A stretch of DNA of 14,232 nt from Prasinococcaceae sp. CCMP 1430 (Eukaryota > Prasinodermophyta > Palmophyllophyceae > Prasinococcales > Prasinococcaceae): positions 219,801 to 234,032 of the forward strand of contig RQSC01000009.1 in assembly GCA_013416795.1 (NCBI GenBank), in the 5' to 3' direction. This document shows, one piece after another, positions 8,046-14,232 of this stretch (the stretch's first letter is position 1; each line of letters opens with the position of its first letter). Made by a program: the position numbers and the translations under genes. A model generated the notes under the pieces. That model saw only the letters and a list, made by a program, of their open reading frames with translations, was not told where the DNA came from and did not search any database.

Positions 8046-11000
8046 CTACGCCGTGCCTACCTTATTATTGCCCGCGCTTCTCGCCGCGAGCGAGCTCCTG
8101 AGCTTGGACAGCTTGCCACGCGCCGCGCGCCGCACCTCCGCGCCATGCGTGAGCACCGCCGACAGCGCAGGCATCGCGAACACCATGCCCGAGGTGACCA
8201 CCAGCAGGGCGCCGATCACCCGCCGGTCGTTCGTGCCGCCGACGGTCTCCACCTTGACCAGCAGGCCGGCGAAGAGGATCAGCGAGATCTCGACGAGCGC
8301 CGTCTGTGCGGAGAAGTCCACCGCATCGTCTGCGTATGGGCTGAACGCAACGTTAGCTACGAGGAAGACGCAGGCGACGAGAAGCCCGACGGCGACCTGG
8401 CCGCTCCCGCCGGCGTCGACGAAGACCAGCGCGCCGGTGAGCACAAACTTGCGAATCATCTCCACCAGCTCCCAGTACCAGCATCGGGTGTGGTAGGAGG
8501 CGAAGAGCTGGCCGCAGTGGCGAATCGCGAGCGCCTCGTCCGAGTCGAGCGGCCCCGTGGTGCCGTCGGCGGGGCGGTCCTCCTTCGAGCCGCCAGCTGG
8601 CCCGTCGGCCGACTCGGCCGCAGCGCCCCTCGCGCTGGCGCTCGAGCTGGCGCCGAAGCAGAGCTCGCCGATCGGGGCGTGCGCAGCCGCCCACGCGACG
8701 AGCGCCTCGCGCGCCGCGCCGTCGTCGTCGGCGAAGGAGGCCGCTCGCGATGCCTTCCCCGACCGTGGCGACGCGGGGGTGTCACCGCCGGGCCGCTCGG
8801 CATCCTTCGACGCGTCGCCGGCGAGCGTTTGCGCGAGCCTTGTCCCGACGAGCACCTCGCCCTCGAAGAGCTGCTCGAGGGTGGCGCGCTCGCGCAGAAG
8901 GCGGCGCATCTCCATGCCGAGCACGGCGTCCACCTCGTCGGCGTCCTCGTTGAGCGCGATGCCCACCAGAAGGGCGTTGCGCGCCACGGCACGGCTGTGG
9001 TGCCGGGCGGCGATGGCGCGCACGCCGTGGCGAAGCATGATCAGCCAGAAGAAGAGCGGGATGCCCACGACGTAGAGCGCAATGCCGATGGACGCAATCA
9101 CCAAAGGCCGCCGGAGCGCAACACCACAGCCGCAGCTTGTCGAAGAAGTTCCACCTTTTCAGAGAGCAGCGTGCGCTGGGCAGCGCCAGCACGTCAAGGT
9201 TGATAACCTTGAGCGCCTTCACCATGTCAAGGAACGACCTCGGCCAGCGAATGTCAAAGGTCACATCCACCGTTGCGACGACCTGCACGAAGGCGATCAG
9301 CACGCGCGCGTGCGCCGCGAAGCTGCTGCGCTCGAGGCGACTCTCGACAGACTCCGCGGTCTCCGCGACGCCCTTGGCGACGGCTTCGGACGCCTTGCGG
9401 CTCAGCGTCTGGACCAGCTGCGTCTTCTTCGCGTCGTCGTCTTTGGCGAACGCTGCAGAGCAGCTCGCGATGCCTTTCAACCGTGCGAGAACACTCTTGA
9501 TGCGTTTCAGGACGCCGCCCACCAGGGCATCGAGGCGTGGCAGGAATGGCAGCCAGTAGAGCAGCACCACGACGAGCGCGAGCGCGAGAATTGCAGCCAC
9601 CGCGCCGACCCACACGCTTCCACTCGCCTGGCACGACGAGCATCCATCGCTCTCCGAGTAGCCATACCCCGGCTCGCACACCGCGCACAGCATGCCGTCG
9701 TAGCCGTAGTCGCAGCGCCACGACGAGTCGGCCGCGTCCTCGACGCCGGCCTCCAACAGCGCGCGGCGGCTCGCACTCGAGCTAGGAGCGCGGGCGCCCT
9801 CCCCTCCACCTCCGTGCCCACGCGGCGCGTGCTCGGGGAGGCACGCGGTGGGAAAGGGGCACGAGTAGAACACGGGCGAGCTCATGTTTTCGCGCCAGTA
9901 GCCCGCCATGCCGCTCGGCGCGCCGCCCGAGCTGCAGTTGGCGCCCGTCGGGCAGGAGGAGCACGACATCTCGCCTCCTCCCGCGGCCCATTCGGGATAG
10001 CTGCCGGGCACGCACTGGCACTCGGCGACGGAGAGCGCGGCGACATTGGCGGTGGTCGCTCCCGGGGGACACACGTCGCACAGAGCGGGCCCGGCCAGCG
10101 GCTTGAAGCTGCCAATGGCGCAGGGCGCGCACTCGTCGCCGCGCTCGTTCAGCACGCCCGCGTAGCCGGCACCGCACTCGCACGCGGCACCGTCGGCGGT
10201 CAGCGACGAGTGCGCGGGGCAGGCGCAGTCCGAGCGGGCAGTCGCACCGACGTCCGCGGTCGATGCGCCGCGCGGGCACGCAGCGCACGCGCTCGAGTCG
10301 CGATCCGCTTTGAAGGTGCCGATGCCGCAGGGCGCGCACTCGTCGCCGCGCTCGTTCAGCACGCCCGCGTAGCCGGCACCGCACTCGCACGCGGCACCGT
10401 CGGCGGTCAGCGACGAGTGCGCGGGGCAGGCGCAGTCCGAGCGGGCAGTCGCACCGACGTCCGCGGTCGATGCGCCGCGCGGGCACGCAGCGCACGCGCT
10501 CGAGTCGCGATCCGCTTTGAAGGTGCCGATGCCGCAGGGCGCGCACTCGTCGCCGGGTTGCAACAGCGTGCCCTCGAAGCCCGCGAGGCACACGCAGCGG
10601 CCCGCCGCCAGCGCCGAGTTGGGAGGGCACGCGCACTCGTCGGCGGCGGTGGCGCCCAGGCGCTGCGTCGTGGCGCCGGCGGGGCACGACTTGCACGTAT
10701 CCAGCCCCCCGCGGTCGGCGTACGTGCCGAGCTCGCACTGCTCGCAGGCATCGCTCCCTGCGATGCGCGTGCCTGCGGGGCACGCACACGTGAGCACGCC
10801 GTCGATCCTCTCCGCAACCATCACAGAATCGCCGCACACGCACGCCGACGCCGAGGTGGATCCCGCGGGGCTGGTCGTGCTCGTGGGGCAGGCGGTGCAC
10901 GACACCGCGCCGTCAACGTCGCTGAAGGTGTTGGCGGGGCATGGCTCGCACTCGGGGTTGATGCCGCTGGGGCCGTACGTGCCGGCCGTGCAGTCGGTGC

Positions 11001-13949
11001 ACGCGCTCGCGCCGGCCACGCTGGTGCGCCCGCTGCCGCACGCCGCGCAGTCGCCCGCGGAGGTGCTGCCGGCGCCGGCGACGAAGGTGCCTGCGGGGCA
11101 GTTGGTGCACTGCGCCGCGCCCACGGCATCCGCGTACGTGCCTGCGCCGCAGGGCGAGCAGGCGGTCGCGTCGGTGGCGTTGGTCGCCGAGCCCTTGGCG
11201 CACTGCGCGCACGCGGCGCCCCACGTCTGCGTCGCCGAGGCGCCATCGAGGCGATACCAGCCGCCGCCCTGCAGCGCGCCGCACGCGTAGCACTGCTCGC
11301 CCGCCTGGGGCGTGAAGGTGTTGGCGGGACAGTCGCCGCAGGACGTTTGGCCCGTCGAGGTAGTGGTCGTGCCGATGGCGCACGTGTCGCAGGTGGACTG
11401 GCCAGCCGATGACTGGTGGCGGCCCTTGGCGCACGGCTCGCGTGTCGACGAGGCGGTGGCGCCTATCAGGGCAGAAGAGGTGCCAGCGGGGCACTCCTTG
11501 CAGCCCTCGCCCGCGGCGTCGGCGTAGGTCCCGGCGGGGCAAGGCCCTTGGCGCACGGCTCGCACGTCGACGAGGCGGTGGCGCCTATCAGGGCAGAAGA
11601 GGTGCCGGCGGGGCACTCCTTGCAGCCCTCGCCCGCGGCGTCGGCGTAGGTGCCGGCGGGGCAGGTGGAGCACGCTGTTGAGCCAGTGTCTGAGCCTTGG
11701 CCCGCCGGGCAGGCGAGGCAGTCCGCCGAGGTTGCGGAGAACGTGGCGGCGTTGTATGTGTTGGCGCCGCACGGTTCGCACTGCCTCGTGTCGCCGCCGT
11801 ACGAGGCCACGAACATGCCGGGCGGGCACGCGTAGCAGGAGGAGGCGTCGATCGTGCCGGCCGCGCATATCGAAAGTGTGAAGGCGAGGGCTCGTACATA
11901 GCTATCGACGCTCGAGCCGAGCGCGCTCCACGCCGCGCCGTCCCATTTGGCGATGTGGGACGTGCCCGACACGCCGCCGGCCGAGCTGAAGTAGCCGCCG
12001 ACGTACAGCGAGCCCGACGAAGCGTCCCACGCGAGGGCATATACTTCGCCAGAGTTTGTGCTGACGTCCCAACCGAGCGCGCTCCACGCCGCGCCGTCCC
12101 ACTTGACGATCCTGGAAACCACAGACCACACCCCCGGCAACTCTACTGTGCCGCCCCAAGATTCCGCACCGAAGGAGCCGCCAACGTACAGCGAGCCCGA
12201 CGAAGTGTCCCACGCGAGGGCGCGTACGTACTCGCCATTATTCATAACGGAATTTGCATGCATGCCCGAACCGAGCGCGCTCCATGCCGCGCCGTCCCAC
12301 TTGGCGATGCGAGACGTGCCCGACACGCCACCGGCCGAGCCGAAGTCGCCGCCGACGTACAGCGAGCCCGACGAGGCGTCCCACGCGAGGGCGCGTACCG
12401 GTACGAAACCGCCATTGACGCCCGAGCCGAGCGCGCTCCACGCCGCGCCGTCCCACTTGGCGATGCCGAAGTTACCGCCGACGTACAGCGAGCCCGACGC
12501 AGCGTCCCACGCGAGGGCGTGAACGTAGCTATCGACGCCCGAGCCGAGCGCGCTCCACGCCGCGCCGTCCCACTTGGCGATGTTAGACGTGCCCGACACG
12601 CCGCCGGCCGAGTCGAACCAGCCGCCGACGTACAGCGAGCCCGACGAAGCGTCCCACGCGAGGGCAAGTACATACAGCCCATCGACGCCCGAGCCGAGCG
12701 CGCTCCACGCCGCGCCGTCCCACTTGGCGATCTTGGACGTGCCCGGCACGCCGCCGGCCGAGTCAAAGTCGCCGCCGACGTACAGCGAGCCCGACGAAGC
12801 GTCCCATGCGAGGGCGTATACATGGATCCACTCATCCATGCCTGAGCCGAGGGCGCTCCACGCCGCACCGTCCCACTTGGCGTTGTCACCCGTGCCCCAC
12901 ACGCCGCCGGCATGGAAGAAGTAGCCGCCGACGTACAGCGAGCCCGACGAAGCGTCCCACGCGAAGGCGTTTACACGCCACCCATCGATGCCCGAGCCGA
13001 GCGCGCTCCACGCCGCGCCGTCCCACTTGGCGATCTTGGACGTGCCCGACACGCCGCCGAACGACTCGAAGGAGCCGCCGACGTACAGCGAGCCCGACGA
13101 AGCGTCCCACGCGAGGGCGCGTACATCGGGATCGACGACCGAGCCGAGCGCGCTCCACGCCGCGCCGTCAGTTAAACGCCACCCATCGACGCCCGAGACG
13201 AGCGCGCTCCACGCCGCGCCGTCCCACTTGGCGATCTTGGACGTGCCCGACACGCCGCCGGCCGAGTCGAAGGAGCCGCCGACGTACAGCGAGCCCGACG
13301 AAGCGTCCCACGCGAGGGCGTATACAGAGCTATCGACGCCCGAGCCGAACGCCGCCGTCCACGCGTCCCCTTCATGCAGCATCGCACCTCCCTCTCCGGC
13401 CACCGCGAGCCGCGAGCCGCTCGAGATCGTTTGCACGTTCGCACTAGCAGAGAGGACCGCCTCCGCGCCCATGCCGTCGTCGGCGAAGCCCACCTCGCCG
13501 GCGTACGCGCCGCTCGCGCCGAGGCCCGAGCCAAGCGTCAGCGCAACGGACACCGACGCGCCGCCTGAGAGCGTTCCCAGGGCGGGCGAGGCCGACAGCC
13601 ACGCATCCGAGGGCGCAGCCGCCCACTCCACCGCGCTGGCCGCATCGTTGGTGAGCGTGACCGTCGCGGTCGTGGTCGTGCTGTACGCGATCGTTTCGGA
13701 CACGCTCCCGGGCGACACGCTGAGGGGCGGCGACACGGTGAGCTGCAGCGGCAGCCGGATGGGGTCCCCGCCGCTCGAGCCGACCACCAGCAGCGCCGAG
13801 TGCGCGCCCTGCGCCAGCCCCGACGCGTTCATCTGCACCGTCACGCTGGCGCTGGCGCCAGCCGCGAGGCCGCTTCCAGCGTTCGCGCCCACCACGCTCG
13901 CCCACGCCTCGCTGGTGGCGGCGAAGCAGTCCAGGGTGCCCGAGCCATC
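8046..13949 (-). CDS. Giant receptor-like protein: beta-propeller, Cys-rich stalk and seven-TM region (main exon)
   Basis: Read right to left from a TAG splice acceptor at 13950-13952 to the TAG stop at 8046-8048. In order: a BACON/Ig-like beta region (13949 to about 13430, e.g. LSVSPGSVSETIAYS); nine WDG propeller units (13370-11880); a Cys-rich GCC2/GCC3- and TNFR/EGF-like stalk (11867-9635); then about seven membrane segments and a ~35-residue cytoplasmic tail. The juxtamembrane Cys pattern (GYDGMLCAVCEPGYGY) and the motif CWYWELVEMIRK before TM4 resemble protist proteins often labelled ephrin-receptor-like. No kinase domain is present. The frame breaks twice: by a 122-bp tandem duplication at 11423-11666 and by one extra base near 9123. 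Removing one copy and that base leaves 1,926 codons plus stop. Likely a surface receptor or adhesion protein; ligand unknown. Confidence 0.78.
8150..9622 (-). other. Seven-helix-like membrane region of the receptor-like protein
   Basis: Predicted helices, minus strand: TM1 at about 9622-9545 (VAAILALALVVVLLYW); TM2 about 9306-9260 (VLIAFVQVVATVDVTF); TM3 about 9113-9040 (PLVIASIGIALYVVGIPLFF); a ~190-residue loop rich in Ala, Asp and Ser; TM4 about 8460-8410 (IRKFVLTGALVFV); TM5 about 8403-8340 (VAVGLLVACVFLVANVAF); TM6 about 8308-8255 (VEISLILFAGLLVKV); TM7 about 8222-8150 (VIGALLVVTSGMVFAMPAL). The frame break near 9123 lies just before TM3. The helix count is by eye. Confidence 0.68.
9115..9126 (-). 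other. Single-base frame break before TM3 of the receptor-like gene
   Basis: On the minus strand the frame reading NFFDKLRLW (ending with the codon at 9124-9126) continues as CCAPAAFGDC, which is not membrane-like. Skipping the base at 9123 gives VALRRPLVIASIGIALYVVG, which runs on to the stop at 8046. The tract is GTGGTGTTG-like, so a local insertion error is plausible. I see no intron of normal size that keeps both flanks. Confidence 0.7.
10121..10534 (-). repeat. 207-bp in-frame tandem duplication, apparently perfect
   Basis: The copies at 10121-10327 and 10328-10534 appear identical on base-by-base reading. Each encodes 69 residues containing GDECAPCGIGTFKADRDSSA and CGAGYAGVLNER. A third start (plus-strand cagggcgcgcactcgtcgcc at 10535) then diverges. 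The length is a multiple of three, so the protein simply gains one two-module block. Confidence 0.9.
11423..11666 (-). repeat. 122-bp near-identical tandem duplication that breaks the reading frame
   Basis: The copies start at 11423 and 11545 (both plus-strand cccttggcgcacggctcg). They differ at about four positions before the pattern diverges near the end. The unit encodes one Cys-rich module (CPAGTYADAAGEG, then CKECPAGTSS, then CAKG). Because 122 is 40 codons plus 2 nt, the coding frame changes at the copy junction. Deleting either copy rejoins the frame exactly. One difference changes a module cysteine to arginine (STCEPC versus STREPC). Confidence 0.88.
11880..13370 (-). repeat. Nine tandem WDG-type beta-propeller units
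   Basis: Each unit reads approximately ALAWDASSGSLYVGG, then a segment like FDSAGGVSGTSKIA, then KWDGAAWSALGSGVD. The plus-strand marker acgtacagcg occurs at 12001, 12184, 12355, 12481, 12628, 12778, 12931, 13081 and 13282. Spacings are 183, 171, 126, 147, 150, 153, 150 and 201 nt, all multiples of three. The pattern matches the kelch/Rax2-like propellers common in secreted and surface proteins. The 126-nt unit (12355-12481) has lost most of the SAGGVSGTS loop, and the 201-nt interval carries an extra partial unit. Confidence 0.85.
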
Positions 13950-14142
13950 CTATGAGGTGCGCGGGACGGGTCGAATGGAGGGGTCAGCGCTGGGTGGCGC
14001 GCGAAACAATTGCGGCTCGCTCGCTGAACCCACGGGCGCTGTCACCCTTGCGCACGCAGCCAGACCCCGCGCCACCTAAGCCCTCATTTTGCCCCAAGCA
14101 AGCACGGCGCCTCTCCTCGGGTGCGGCCGTGCCGCCACGCAC
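13950..14142 (-). other. Spliceosomal-type intron (193 nt) in the receptor-like gene
   Basis: On the minus strand the interval starts GTGCGT and ends CCTCATAG. A CTGAC branch-like motif (plus-strand gtcag at 13983-13987) lies about 34 nt before the acceptor, followed by a C/T-rich tract. The upstream exon ends in phase 0 and the downstream exon starts in phase 0. Without splicing, the main frame would meet TAG at 13950-13952 and would have to start inside the beta domain. This is inferred from sequence only. Confidence 0.72.
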
Positions 14143-14232
14143 CGCGTCCGCGACGAACGTCACCGCCGCCTCGGCCGCGTCGGGCCGGTGGGCCGCCAGC
14201 GCCAGCGTGTCGGGCGTCCCCGCTCCGAACGC
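14143..14232 (-). CDS. Upstream exon of the giant receptor-like gene, runs off the right edge
   Basis: Minus-strand frame open from the right edge, encoding GTPDTLALAAHRPDAAEAAV and then TFVADA before a GTGCGT donor at 14142-14137. Its phase-0 end joins in frame to the main exon at 13949 (DGSGTLDC). Codons end almost entirely in G or C, as in the rest of the gene. The initiator methionine and any signal peptide lie beyond the window. The joined sequence DADGSGTLD resembles a calcium-binding EF-hand or Asp-type loop, but lacks the usual acidic residue at position 12, so I do not call it a domain. Confidence 0.6.

Larger units (their letters stand above)
9635..11867 (-). other. Cys-rich GCC2/GCC3-, TNFR/EGF-like stalk
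   Basis: Translated on the minus strand, this region has repeated modules such as CPAGTYADAAGEGCKECPAG and CPANTFSDVDGAVSCTACP, with paired cysteines every few residues. It ends in the closing pattern GYWRENMSS, then CDYGYDGMLCAVCEPGYGY, then CSSC, directly before TM1. Such modules (GCC2/GCC3, ephrin-receptor-like) are disulfide-rich and extracellular, which fixes the orientation with this part outside the cell. It contains both the 122-bp and the 207-bp duplications. Confidence 0.8.

Noticed and set aside
7889-8101. A short plus-strand frame containing LLEVGCGNG, like motif I of SAM methyltransferases
   Set aside because: Only 70 codons, no further methyltransferase motifs, and it runs into the end of the convergent gene; treated as chance.
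8046-8150. A C-terminal kinase domain, as some similar protist receptors carry
   Set aside because: Only about 35 residues follow the last membrane segment before the stop at 8046-8048.
9136-9154. A 19-nt mini-intron (GTGGAA...ACAAG) to explain the break near 9123
   Set aside because: It restores the frame, but it removes the well-formed NFFDKL segment and is far shorter than the 193-nt intron found in the same gene.
11423-11666. The 122-bp duplication acting as a newly created intron
   Set aside because: This mechanism usually needs an AG/GT site in the duplicated unit; I find no AGGT on the coding strand there.
11880-13370. Regularly spaced repeats considered as a CRISPR-like or satellite array
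   Set aside because: All spacings are multiples of three, the frame is open throughout and the translation is a propeller; it is protein-coding.

Overview
The window reads as nuclear DNA of a GC-rich, single-celled eukaryote, most likely a marine alga or a related protist such as a stramenopile or haptophyte. This rests on four observations. The DNA is very GC-rich with strong GC3 bias. There is one convincing spliceosomal-type intron on the minus strand (13950-14142: GTGCGT donor, CTGAC branch-like site, pyrimidine-rich tract, TAG acceptor). The proteins are very long, repeat-rich membrane proteins. The rightmost gene has a modular Cys-rich/multi-TM architecture of a kind I associate with protist receptor-like proteins. 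No operons, bacterial-style ribosome sites, tRNA, rRNA, CRISPR array or transposase were seen.

Layout, left to right. (1) About 1-1210, minus strand: part of a lactonase-like (YVTN-type) beta-propeller with seven clear 53-residue blades. It runs off the left edge, so its stop lies outside the window, and no in-frame ATG was found at its right (5') end. (2) 1246-7618, plus strand, divergent from (1): one giant membrane protein of about 2,120 residues from no family I recognise. It reads in one frame to about 4150 and then in the next frame. It has about eight predicted membrane segments, an IQ-like motif, Sfi1-like Trp motifs, two acidic tracts and a polyalanine run from (GCT)11. (3) 7619-8045: the convergent intergenic interval. 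Just before it is an alternating CA/CG tract (about 7366-7480). (4) 8046-14232, minus strand, convergent with (2): a very large receptor-like protein that runs off the right edge. In protein order it has a short exon, the intron, a BACON/Ig-like beta domain, a nine-unit WDG-type beta-propeller, a Cys-rich GCC2/GCC3-type stalk, and about seven membrane segments with a short tail.

Three places break the reading frame in otherwise well-preserved coding sequence: near 4150, near 9123 and at 11544. The last is caused by a 122-bp near-identical tandem duplication, and removing one copy restores the frame exactly. The other two are each cured by skipping one base. Draft-assembly error or haplotype mis-joining is the simplest reading, but recent duplication or frameshifting is not excluded.

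Tandem repetition dominates the window: 159-nt propeller blades that themselves form a three-blade higher-order repeat, roughly 150-nt WDG blades with patchwork junctions, an apparently perfect 207-bp duplication, the 122-bp duplication, and (GCT)11. Nothing shows that the three genes share a pathway. Two encode extracellular-type propellers, and two are large membrane proteins.
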